Shown: piece by piece, positions 1-8,753 of the stretch | Position numbering within the stretch: position 1 is the stretch's first letter | Layout of the letters: every line of letters begins with the position of its first letter | NCBI GenBank assembly: GCA_017645255.1 | Contig: JAGCPI010000022.1 | Location: forward strand, 1 to 17,265 | DNA from: a bacterium | GTDB taxonomy: Bacteria; Bacillota_I; Bacilli_A; Mycoplasmatales; Mycoplasmoidaceae | Direction: 5' to 3' | DNA: 17,265 nucleotides | The notes under the pieces: generated by a model | What the model was told of the DNA's origin: nothing | Seen by the model: only the letters and a program-made list of their open reading frames with translations | Database searches by the model: none | Translations under genes and position numbers: made by a program

Positions 1-366
1 ATATCTCTTCATACGTAAACCGTCAACATCTAATTCGATGAAAATAACACGGTTGCAGCAACCTTCGCATTCTTCTGCACTGTCAGAAGAGCAAGAAGAT
101 TCTTCACAACTACTTTCACAGCATTCTTCTTTTTCAGAACAGCACTTGTCTTCGCATTCGTTGCAATTCTTTTCTTCACAAGAACAAGCTGGTTCGTTTA
201 CCTTAATGGTGTAACCGAATTCGTTTTTGGTAATAACTGGCATGTATTCAGCAGTAGCGTCTGTGCTAGTTTTTACTGGATATTCCTTTAAGTTTGTCTT
301 CGTCAAACTGTAAGGAGAGTCGATTTCTAATAATCGATCATCTGGGGTGATAAAAAACTTTCTCAT
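1..366 (-). CDS. Cysteine-rich protein of unknown function (N-terminal part, runs off the window)
   Basis: The ATG at 366-364 is preceded by AGAAAGG about 7 bases upstream, and 122 codons are open to the window edge. Residues 1-60 look like an ordinary soluble fold (begins MRKFFITPDDRLLEID). Roughly residues 68-112 form an acidic Glu/Ser-rich block with 13 cysteines, arranged as CxC, CC and CxxC units. The protein then returns to a hydrophobic strand (NRVIFIELDVDGLRMKRY) that continues out of view. I do not recognise the family. The Cys clusters suggest metal binding (zinc or another soft metal) or a redox role, but this is inferred from composition only. No signal peptide or membrane segment is visible, so it is probably cytoplasmic. 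It lies 48 bases downstream of the pgk-deoD fusion in the same direction and may be co-transcribed with it. The C-terminus is missing. Confidence 0.75.
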   Translation of the reverse strand, partial: MRKFFITPDDRLLEIDSPYSLTKTNLKEYPVKTSTDATAEYMPVITKNEFGYTIKVNEPACSCEEKNCNECEDKCCSEKEECCESSCEESSCSSDSAEECEGCCNRVIFIELDVDGLRMKRY

Positions 367-414
367 ATTTATACCTTTCTGTAATTTTTGTTAGTACTAA
401 CTAAACAAGAAATA

Positions 415-2370
415 TTATAAACTATTTTTTAAATATTCTTTAATTATTTCTAATCCTAGTTTACTCATGTCAACTAAAGAGATTTGACGATTAATAGCTG
501 GCATTGTTTCATTAGTGATTGAATTGTCAGAAACTGTTAGAATCGAAAGAGCATGTTTGCGCAATTTTTTGGCATTTGCATATAAACCAAAACTTTCCAT
601 TTCCACACCAGCACAATGATCTTTCTTACTTAGTTCTTCTGGCTTTAAAATTGTGTAAAAACAATCAGTAGTAATAATGTTGGCAGGGATTAAATTAATT
701 TTTAATTTATTAGCACTATCAATTGCTAATGCTTTTAATTTTGGATTTAACTTAATAATATGGTTAGGAACATTTAAGCCTAATTCATTGACATAATTTG
801 ATTCACTGTATACTTCTTTAGCTAATAATAAACTGCCAAGTTCGATGTCTTTCTTTAAAGCACCAGCAGTACCCAAGCGGACAATTAATTCAACGTCATA
901 GAATTTAAATAATTCATAACTGTAAATTCCAATTGATGGAATACCCATACCGTGACCCATGATGGTTACAAAATGCTTTTTATAATAACCACTAAATCCC
1001 ATCATCCCTCGAATATCAGTTACTAATGAATAATTAGTTAAGAATGTTTCTGCCATCCATTTTGCCCGTAATGGGTCACCACACATAATGACTGCTTTAG
1101 CAATCTTATCTTTTGGTGCTCCAATATGGGGAGTTAAACCTTTTTTATCCATGAAGCGTAAACCAGGTAAATCCTTGCCTTCTAGATAACCCATGCTTGC
1201 CCCTCCACCAGTGGAGATAAAAGTAAATTTGTCTTTATAACCAAAATTAACTGCTGCACTAGCAGAATCCCCTCCACCAATGACAACCTTTGCCCCATTC
1301 TTGGTTAATTTAGCTAAAATGTTAAACAAAGATTTCGTACCATTTTGGAAATTAACAAATTCAGTAACTCCAAGTGGACCATTGTAGAAAATAGTTTTGG
1401 CATCTTTTAAAACTTTTTCATATTTTTTGGCAGTCTTTGGTCCAATATCAAGACCCATGACCCCGTTAAATTCATCACTACCAATATCAATTGGTTTACC
1501 AGGAATATCAGCATATTCAGGAACACACATTGCGTCATCTGCTAAAACAATCTTGTGTTTTTTGTCTTGTTTTAGAATTTTTCTTACCGTGTCAAATAAT
1601 TCATCTTCAGTTTTACTAATTCCAACGTTGTGGCCCATTGCTTTAGCAAACGTATAGGTTAATCCTCCACTAATAATAACTTTATCAGCTTTATCTAATA
1701 ATTTTTCAATTAGTGGAATCTTATCCTTTACTTTTCCACCCCCAAAGATGGCAACGAAAGGATGTTCAGGATGATCAAGAATTTTACTTAAAGTTGTTAA
1801 TTCTTTTTGCATTAGCAATCCAATTGCATTCACTGGTTGGTATTTAGCAATTTGGGCATTTGAAGCATGGTCGCGGTGCACGGTAGCAAATGCATCATTA
1901 ATGTAAACATCTCCCAATGATGCATAAAACTTTGCAAGTTCTTCCTTACCTTCGCTTTCCAAGTTGACGACGTTCTTATTTGCATCAATATTAAAGTATC
2001 TGGTATTTTCAAGCACCAAAATTTCTTTTGGTTGTAGTTCACTAACCGCTTTGATAATTTCCTTTAATTCTTGGGAAGGACAAAACTTAATCGTAACCCC
2101 TGGTAATTTTTGTTGCATTAATTTAACCACGGGGAATAAGGTCTTGGTATTATCGTTAATATCATCAATACTGTAAATGCGACCTAAGTGACTCAAAACA
2201 ACAATCTTGTCGTTTTGATCAAGTAAGTATTGTAAGGTTGGTAAACTAGCGTCAATGCGCGTTTGGTCTAAAATCTTATTCGCAAAAATTGGGACATTCA
2301 AATCAAGTCTTAAGATAACTAACTTATTTCTTAAGTCAAGACCGTAAATTGTTTTGTAATTTAATTCCAT
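415..2370 (-). CDS. pgk-deoD: Phosphoglycerate kinase - purine nucleoside phosphorylase (DeoD type) fusion protein
   Basis: This is a 651-aa two-enzyme protein. Residues 1-405 are phosphoglycerate kinase (1,3-bisphosphoglycerate + ADP to 3-phosphoglycerate + ATP): RLDLNVP at 21-27, R38, SHLGR at 60-64, LENTRYF at 120-126, GGGKVKDKI at 210-218 (usually GGAKVSDKI), NGPLGVTEF at 330-338, GGGDSA at 365-370 and STGGGAS at 386-392. Residues 412-651 are a hexameric-type purine nucleoside phosphorylase (purine nucleoside + Pi to base + pentose-1-phosphate): TPHIG at 413-417, GDPLRAK at 431-437, RGMMGFSG at 454-461, MGHGMGIPS at 471-479, VEMES at 589-593 and TVSDN at 612-616. Both halves have full length and their main catalytic motifs. 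The junction at about 400-412 is short, with no stop codon. The start has AAAGGAAA upstream. An internal ATG at 1152 (Met407) lacks a well-placed ribosome binding site. Both activities are likely cytoplasmic. I know of no standard fusion of these two enzymes. Confidence 0.93.
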   Translation of the reverse strand: MELNYKTIYGLDLRNKLVILRLDLNVPIFANKILDQTRIDASLPTLQYLLDQNDKIVVLSHLGRIYSIDDINDNTKTLFPVVKLMQQKLPGVTIKFCPSQELKEIIKAVSELQPKEILVLENTRYFNIDANKNVVNLESEGKEELAKFYASLGDVYINDAFATVHRDHASNAQIAKYQPVNAIGLLMQKELTTLSKILDHPEHPFVAIFGGGKVKDKIPLIEKLLDKADKVIISGGLTYTFAKAMGHNVGISKTEDELFDTVRKILKQDKKHKIVLADDAMCVPEYADIPGKPIDIGSDEFNGVMGLDIGPKTAKKYEKVLKDAKTIFYNGPLGVTEFVNFQNGTKSLFNILAKLTKNGAKVVIGGGDSASAAVNFGYKDKFTFISTGGGASMGYLEGKDLPGLRFMDKKGLTPHIGAPKDKIAKAVIMCGDPLRAKWMAETFLTNYSLVTDIRGMMGFSGYYKKHFVTIMGHGMGIPSIGIYSYELFKFYDVELIVRLGTAGALKKDIELGSLLLAKEVYSESNYVNELGLNVPNHIIKLNPKLKALAIDSANKLKINLIPANIITTDCFYTILKPEELSKKDHCAGVEMESFGLYANAKKLRKHALSILTVSDNSITNETMPAINRQISLVDMSKLGLEIIKEYLKNSL

Positions 2371-2415
2371 TTTTTTATTTTCCTTTTAGTTTATGAAATT
2401 GTTAATATTTTACAT

Positions 2416-2452
2416 AAAAAAATTATCTTAACATTAACTATTAAGATAATTT
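2416..2452 (-). terminator. Rho-independent terminator of the surface-protein operon
   Basis: There is a perfect 12-bp inverted repeat (2420-2431 with 2441-2452, 9-base loop). Read on the minus strand it is followed by a run of seven T (complement of 2416-2422). It sits 17 bases after the stop of the four-helix membrane protein gene and before the pgk-deoD start, so it should end the 7935-2469 transcript. The stem is AT-rich and may be leaky. A possible -10 for pgk-deoD (TAAAAT, complement of 2405-2410) lies just beyond it, but without a convincing -35. Confidence 0.75.
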
Positions 2453-2468
2453 CTATTTATTTTAAACT

Positions 2469-3572
2469 TTATTTAGTATATTTTTTCATTTCACTTGCTA
2501 AATTTTCATTGGTTAAAGTTTCAATAACAATCTTGTGTTTCTTAGTATTAGTGTAAAGTAATGCTACTAACACAATGCAAGTGATTATAATTGCAATGTA
2601 GATTGCAACAAAGATTCAACTTCATCAAGAATTAGAGAATTTAAATCAGAAAGCAGGATTACCACCATTAATGGTAGGAAGTTGGACATAACGCATTTGA
2701 ATGGTAGCAAAAACTGCTAGGGGGAAATTAACTCCTTTTCCATTGACATTTAAATCAGCAATGTACTTTTCAATTAATGCACTGTTAACTACTCCCCCGT
2801 TCGTTTTAACAGGTGGATAAGTTAATTCAGGTGCTAATTTAACTAAAATTGATTGCAAGAATGGCACCCCTGGAATGACATTAACTTCAGTAATAACTCC
2901 CCCTAAAATAATGGCACAAATAATTAAACCAAAGCACGCTAGGAAATATTGCCGAATCCGATTGGCATGCACATCATATTTTAGGAATCGATTATATTTG
3001 GCAAAAATAACTAAAGCTCCAATCACAAATGCGAGAATGAAAGCTTCAAAGCAAACATACACAATTCCATACCAGTTAAATTCTGGTCCAATAAACGTTC
3101 CTAAAATTTTTGGCAACCCATTAATATCAGTAATAATAACTTCAAGTTGGTTTCCTTTTACCGGACTTACAAAGAACACATAATGATACAACCCAAAATT
3201 AAATCCATATGCTTGCGTAGTTGATTGGTTAGCTTGACCAACGTAGGGGTTAAAGAATTGTTGTTGGGGAACATACGTTCCATTGGTAATAAACGAAGGA
3301 GTAAACAACAAAATCATGCTAAAAATTAAAAAGATAATTGTGCAAATAAAACCCGCAATTAATAATTCAAAGTGCACATGGGGTTTTGACAAATAAACGT
3401 ATAACCGATTATAACGACGTTCAAAACGCTTGGAACTAGTATGACTTAATTTCTTGATGCGAAACTTGCGCGGTTCTGCTGATGCATTATTATTTGAACT
3501 TAATTCATCATTTTTTGAAGTTAACGTTGGGATATCACTTGATGATGATGATGACAAATTTTGATCTTCCAT
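2469..3572 (-). CDS. Four-helix membrane protein, partner of the large surface protein
   Basis: This 367-aa protein ends at TAA 2471-2469; in-frame UGA codons at 2648, 2627, 2624 and 2618 are read as Trp. Residues 1-65 are a polar, then Lys/Arg-rich cytoplasmic-looking tail with a (TCA)5-encoded Ser run at 7-12. Likely membrane segments are at 68-90, 167-191, 209-230 and about 320-341. A predicted outer loop of ~75 residues lies between helices 1 and 2, and one of ~90 residues between helices 3 and 4. The end is a Lys-rich cytoplasmic tail. The motif TINGGNPAFWF at about 300-310, just before helix 4, closely resembles the end of the upstream large protein. The gene starts 19 bases after that gene's stop, so the two are co-transcribed. 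I do not recognise the family. A membrane anchor, assembly or transport partner for the surface protein is inferred from context only. Confidence 0.8.
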
Positions 3573-3591
3573 AATTAATTAATTTGCTACC

Positions 3592-6500
3592 CTAAATATC
3601 TCAATCAGCACCAAATAACCAGAACGCATTACCAGGATTAATGGTAATACTTAAATTATCAATTCAAGTACCATTAATTTCCACTCCAGTTACTACTAGT
3701 TGACCATGACCATAACCGTCAGAAACATATACTTTATAACCACTTGTTAATCCCACAATGGTGCTATTAAATCCCATCATGCCGGGGAATCAACTTAATT
3801 TGATGGTTCTTACTCCATCCGTAAATCAACTATCAATGTATTCACTTCAACTTGGTTGATCCATCGTAAATGTGTATTGGGATCCAACATCGAATGGTTC
3901 TCCATTATTTGTTTTGGCAAAGTGACTGTTAAATCAACCATATCAATTATCTTTAGTAGAACTAGTCATAAATCAACCATAAAGAAATCCGTATTCATCA
4001 TCAAGGTATCTAGTAGCATTTAAATAATCATTTGCATATGATTGACCAGCATTTACTTCATCAGTTAAATTAACACTACTAGAAGTAGCAACACTATTAC
4101 CATTTACTTTAATGCTTGGTGCATTCTTTGCTCCAAATAAAACCGTTTGATTATTTTCCATTGGGTACACAAAGTCAGCGTATGCAACTCCATCAATGGT
4201 TTGGACAATTTTGTAAGTAATATCACTACTATTATTAAAGACAATACTGTTAATGTTCGTGCTGCTTAACAAGGTCATTTCCCCAACACTTAACCCAGTT
4301 GGTAAATCCATGGAACTTGTCATGGCTGCATAATTAGCTGAATCAGTAATGTAGTTATATAGTTCTACAAAATTACTTACACTATTTGTTTTTAAATTAA
4401 CATCACTTAAATCTCCAGTAACTGCACCATATGGGTCAATACCATTAGTATCAATGGTAATTGCCCCTGCCACCTTCGATGCAGTGCTACCATATGCTAA
4501 ATTACTAGAAGTAGGAGTAATAATTGATCCGTCGTTGTAGTGATACAACATTGCAAAGTTATAAAAGGCATAGGAAATATTTAAACTTGGTTTATATGTA
4601 GCATCAGTTCCTCCCAGTTTTAATGCTAAACCATTACCTGCATATTGAGAACTGAATTGACTTGAACCAGGTTCAAGGAAATACCCATATTTAATGTCAG
4701 TAATATCATTAATATTTGGAGCATCATTATAATTTAATGCAGTTGATACTGCAACATCCTTCGTAACTCCACTAATACTAATTTGTTCAGTTGCACTTGG
4801 AACAAGTTGTGGATATGAATATGCTGTACCTTGTTTCATGTAAAAAACCATTGGAATTAATTTAAATGGAACTGGAGTTGTTTGTTGCAATGTAACACTT
4901 AATGCTACAGTTGGCACAACACTAATACCAGTCACAGCTGTTCCATTAACATCCCAGTTCATTTCACTTAAAGTAGCACTGTGATTCGTTGGATCATAAT
5001 CAGAAATCTTGACGGAATAATTAGTGTAATTTAAAGTAGTTTGTGATGGCATGTTGGTGCTGAATTGATGCACTTGACCCATTAATTCAAAATCATTTTG
5101 AATATCTTGGGTAGTTAACGTGCCTAACCAAGTGTTACATTCGTCAAGGTATTGATTCATCACATCTTGGTTAGAAGGACTTAGTTGGGTCTTGAAGTTA
5201 ATTAATTCACTTAATAAATCATTACCACTGCCATATGAATAGCTTGAGCCCATCAAAATTAATTCTTGTTGACCCCCTTCAGTATTTAGTAAATAGTTTG
5301 ATAAAGTACTATTATTTTGGAACGTCAAACTATCAATAACTAATGAAGATCCATCAACTCTAGCGGTGTAGTTATTAATTTGCAATAAGTTATTAGTAAT
5401 TAAACTTGATAACGCTTTACGCATCATGACGTTATGGGAATCATTTGGATTTTGGCCCCCATTTAATTCAAAGTTATTTAACAATAAGTTTGGATAATTA
5501 CTATCCTTAACACTAACTTGGGGATTCAAACTAATAGTTTGAGTAAAGCCATAAATCATGATTGGGAAGTTCGAAATCGTAAAGTTTTGTTCAAAAGGAC
5601 TAAAACTGTATAACGCTCCATTTAAATACAAGTTGATTTGTTTACTGGTGGTATTTGATAATTGAAAACTACTTACCATTAAAGTATTGTTGGAACTATC
5701 AACACTATATTGAACATTACTCATACTAAAAGAACTAAAGATTGAATTTTGTTTAATTAGTTGTTCATATAAATAGTTACTAATTAAATCCCCATAGTTA
5801 ATTTGCTTGCTATCTTTATTAGTTGAAGAACTTGCAGTTGTTTGTTCTTTACTAATTTCGGTATAAATAGCTTGACTAGAAACATAAGTAGCAGGACAAA
5901 TCTTCATGAAATTCATGGAAAAAGCCATGGTTGGAGTGGAATTATCTAACGAAGTAACAGTAGGAATTTGATCACTATCAAGGTATAAAGTAATGCTTAA
6001 TGGAACATTAACTCCATATTGTAAAGCAGGAACCGGATAAATTGGATAATATCAAGTTCCTCCATCATAATGACTAATTAAGTAATAAATTGTTGAGTTA
6101 AGGGATGCTTGTTGTTTATTACCAGCAGTATATGCTAAATAATAAGACTTATTATAAATAACTGCATTGGTAACATTTACGGTTACCATGTTGTTAATTT
6201 CTACTAAGTTAATATTAAATTGACTAATCGCCAAGTTTGGATTTAAGTTGTTAAATCCTGTTTGGTCAAGCAATAATTTATATAAAGTTGGATCACTAGT
6301 TGGAGTAACAATTAAGTCATTTACTTTTTGACCACTGGTAAATAAACTTAAATTGTTGTGAATATATTCATTAATTTCCGGATAATTTTGCGCCAAATTA
6401 ACCGTAGCATTGGTGGTTAAATCACTGTCACTAGCAAACGCTTTTACTCAAGTGTTAGGAATGTAAGTTTTACCTTGCAAATCAACGTTACCAGCATTGT

Positions 6501-7935
6501 AAATCGAACCAAAAGTGGTTTTATATGGAGTTTTAATACCAAATCAATCATCATTCTTTGCTGATGGTAAATAAGTAGTATTTGCACTCTTAAAAGAAGT
6601 AGAAGTAATTTGTCTGTTGGCCATTCAGTAGTAATAGAACAAATATGAATAAGCAATCTTTTCTAGTTTGAATGGAGCAGAACCATTATATAAACTTAAT
6701 TCACTTTGTGCATTTGCTGCATTAATTCCATAACCCAAATGCACTCCTTTTAAGTCCGATGGATAAGTTGAATTTAACATGCTGTTGTTAAATGTCGTAC
6801 CAGCTAACGTATTAGTACTAATTTCCGGACTAGTTTGTAACTTACCGTTTTCTTGCCACATTAGTAATGGAGTAATATTAAAAGTAAGTTTGCTACTATT
6901 TTGAATGGTTAAATGCAAGGTTGTTTTAATCGAATCAACATAAACATTAATTTGGCCAGTGATTCCGTGGTTAATGCTAAATTGAGCTGGACTAGTAGCA
7001 GTTGAAGGAGTAAAAGTGACATCTCCTGGATTTAGTAAAGAAATATTCAAACCAGAGAAGGAAAAGGTTGCTAATGGTTGCCCATTTTGCATGTAAGTAA
7101 TATTTTGACCTTTATCTAGTCAGTTAAACAAGTTATATACATCTTGCGTAATAATTTGTTGTCCATATTCATTAATGTAATTTGAAGCAACTTGTAATGG
7201 AGAAGTATAAGGAGATTTTGGAGTATTGTAAGTAGTAGTATTTGTTTTAGAATCAGTAGTTTTTGTATAAGCATTGTTTAAATCAGTAATGCTATAAAGG
7301 ACAGTTTTTGCACTAAATGTATCAAGAATGCTTTCAGGTAAAGTTTGATCAGTGCAAACACTTACCCCACCATCTTGATTAGCATAAACTCAGATTGATT
7401 GGTTTTGATCAATGGTAACATTTGCTTTATCTTTAGCAGTTGAATAGTAATTAAATTGCACACTATCCTTGTTTGGATTGGAAATTTGAAAGGCAGCAAA
7501 TTGTAATGTGCTGTTATCAAAGGTAGCAGGAGTAGCTAATTCATAGTTTTGAATAATTAAGTTGTTATCTTCAAACACTGTTAATCATGGAAAACTACAT
7601 TGATTTAGTTGGTCTACAACTTCAGAAAAAACTGCATTGGTGGAACTAGCATCATTAGTTGCAGCTAATGTCGTATTGGTGCTAATACTGGATGCTTTGT
7701 TAAAAGCAACTGGACTTAATGCATCGATTTTAGCACTAACACTACCTCCTGCTTTTAAAGCAGTAGGGTTTGATGTCACAATCGCACTACTTGATGCTTG
7801 CACAGTCTTCGATACTTGCGTCGAAGCAACACTACCAGCAATTAAAGCAGCAGTAAATGCTGTTGCACCGATTGCTACAGCACTGACAATGATTTTTTTC
7901 TTTTTAGAAGTGACTTTCTTAGCAGTTTGACTCAT
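3592..7935 (-). CDS. Large membrane-anchored surface protein with divergent internal repeats
   Basis: With UGA as Trp this is one continuous 1447-aa frame, from an ATG with AGGAGG 7 bases upstream to TAG at 3594-3592. Under the standard code it breaks into many pieces, which could mislead annotators. Residues 1-14 are Lys-rich, followed by a hydrophobic Ala/Val/Ile segment (~15-35) without a lipobox Cys. This is either an uncleaved N-terminal anchor or a signal peptide. The rest is extracellular-like: rich in Asn, Ser, Thr, Tyr and beta-strand patterns, with few charges and few Cys. A segment of a few hundred residues recurs with strong divergence (see findings). The C-terminal ~120 residues are very Trp-rich, nearly all UGA-encoded. 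It is first gene of an operon with the four-helix membrane protein. I do not recognise a named family; a surface, adhesion or host-interaction role is inference. Confidence 0.88.
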
Positions 7936-7940
7936 AAAAA

Positions 7941-7948
7941 TACCTCCT
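7941..7948 (-). promoter_or_regulatory. Strong Shine-Dalgarno of the large surface protein gene
   Basis: On the minus strand this reads AGGAGGTA, with AGGAGG 7 bases before the ATG at 7935. It is the closest match to the full anti-SD complement in the window and fixes the start, implying strong translation of the surface operon. Confidence 0.85.
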
Positions 7949-7951
7949 GAT

Positions 7952-7971
7952 TTTTAGCATTTTTGCTAAAA
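7952..7971 (-). promoter_or_regulatory. Leader inverted repeat directly upstream of the surface-operon ribosome binding site
   Basis: An 8-bp perfect inverted repeat (TTTTAGCA / TGCTAAAA, arms 7952-7959 and 7964-7971, 4-base loop) ends 3 bases before the Shine-Dalgarno. A candidate -10 (TAATAAT, complement of 7983-7989) would place the transcript start close to the outer edge of the hairpin. It could then be a 5'-terminal mRNA hairpin (stability) or a DNA operator. No convincing -35 was found, and the function is inferred. Confidence 0.4.
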
Positions 7972-8020
7972 TTTGTATCCTTATTATTAAACAAAAATTT
8001 TAGAAAACTAGAAAAATAAC

Positions 8021-8050
8021 ACGACATTTTTTATTTTGTGTTAATATAAT
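8021..8050 (+). promoter_or_regulatory. Candidate promoter for the ntdP-DUF3196 operon
   Basis: A perfect -10 TATAAT lies at 8045-8050, with ACGACA at 8021-8026 (4 of 6 bases of TTGACA) 18 bases upstream. This would give a leader of about 65 bases holding a 12-bp hairpin. A second TATAAT at 8121-8126 overlaps the ATG of the gene and so cannot easily drive it from that start. Confidence 0.4.
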
Positions 8051-8063
8051 TATGAATTTAGCG

Positions 8064-8096
8064 AATTCTTAAAAAAAATTAGGATTTTTAAGAATT
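8064..8096 (+). repeat. 12-bp inverted repeat in the leader of the ntdP gene
   Basis: The arms AATTCTTAAAAA (8064-8075) and its exact complement (8085-8096) enclose a 9-base loop, AAATTAGGA. No T-run follows in either direction, so it is not a classical terminator. It lies between the candidate -10 at 8045 and the ATG at 8125, in the divergent region facing the surface operon. It could be an operator or an RNA hairpin; the function is unknown. Confidence 0.6.
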
Positions 8097-8124
8097 TACT
8101 AAAAAAATTAAAAAATTTGATATA

Positions 8125-8748
8125 ATGACGAAATTTAAACCGAAATACCCATTACTGACCATGATTCAAGCATATAAATACAATGGGTGATTATACCATG
8201 CTTGACAACCAATTTATATCATTGATCAAAATAGCGATTATCTATTTTGCGCAAGCAAATATCTATACATCCTTACCAGTAAGAAAGATAGTGATATTTG
8301 CTATAAACACTTAATGGATGATACTAATACCTTTTGGTTTTTCTTTGAAAAAGAATGATTTAATTTAAAAATTACCATTAACAAAGAAAACCACAATATC
8401 ATTTATTATATTAATATCGCAAGCCCTTTTTATATTGAAAATGGGATTATAAAATACATTGATTTTGATTTAGATTATCGATGTGTGCTAACTAATAATG
8501 TGCACAATCCGAAGTGGCACATCCTTGATGTGAAAGAATTTGAAAAGAATCAAGTGGAATATAACTATTCTCATTCAGTTCTAAACATGATTAACCGGGC
8601 GAAAGAACGCATCGAAAAATTATTGGAAGCTAAATACTTTACCACTAATTTTTCGTATCAAGCATTGAGAAAATGTTTTCAAAGTTTAAATTTTGAATAT
8701 TTTGAACCAGTTGCTTTAAGTATTGAAAAAGATCAAAATAAAAATTAA
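8125..8748 (+). CDS. ntdP: Nucleoside tri-/diphosphate phosphatase, Ntdp (DUF402, B. subtilis YgaC) family
   Basis: This 207-aa protein contains UGA-encoded Trp at residues 22, 27 and 78. It follows the YgaC/Sa1684 pattern along its whole length: an N-terminal strand IQAYKYNGWLYHAW (14-27), WFNLKITINKENHN (78-91), YYINIASPFYIENG (94-107), KYIDFDLDYR (110-119), then a long C-terminal helix with VLNMINRAKERIEKLL. Characterised relatives (S. aureus Sa1684, S. coelicolor SC4828) hydrolyse nucleoside tri- and diphosphates with metal ions; the acidic YIDFDLD stretch is the expected metal site. The start aligns well with YgaC, but there is no ribosome binding site before it and a TATAAT overlaps the ATG. 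A later ATG at 8161 would cut off the first strand and is less likely. It is first gene of a pair with the DUF3196-like gene. The assignment is by motif memory, not by search. Confidence 0.82.
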
Positions 8749-8753
8749 TAGTT

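Noticed and set aside
1397..2176. Open frames on the plus strand (1397-1657, 1964-2176) and another minus frame (1830-2042)
   Set aside because: They lie wholly within pgk-deoD, whose motifs fix the real frame. They have no ribosome sites and no recognisable domains.
2875..3183. 102-aa plus-strand frame
   Set aside because: Antisense shadow of the four-helix membrane protein; it has no start signals.
6444..6656. 70-aa minus-strand frame
   Set aside because: Out of frame inside the large surface protein, which is continuous here once UGA is read as Trp.
7637..7930. 97-aa hydrophobic plus-strand frame
   Set aside because: Complement of the Ala/Val-rich N-terminus of the large surface protein; the hydrophobicity is a mirror effect.
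3592..7935. A set of broken genes (pseudogene) in place of one large surface protein gene
   Set aside because: Every interruption is TGA in the same frame. All other genes here use TGA as Trp, and I translated across each gap without finding TAA or TAG before 3592.
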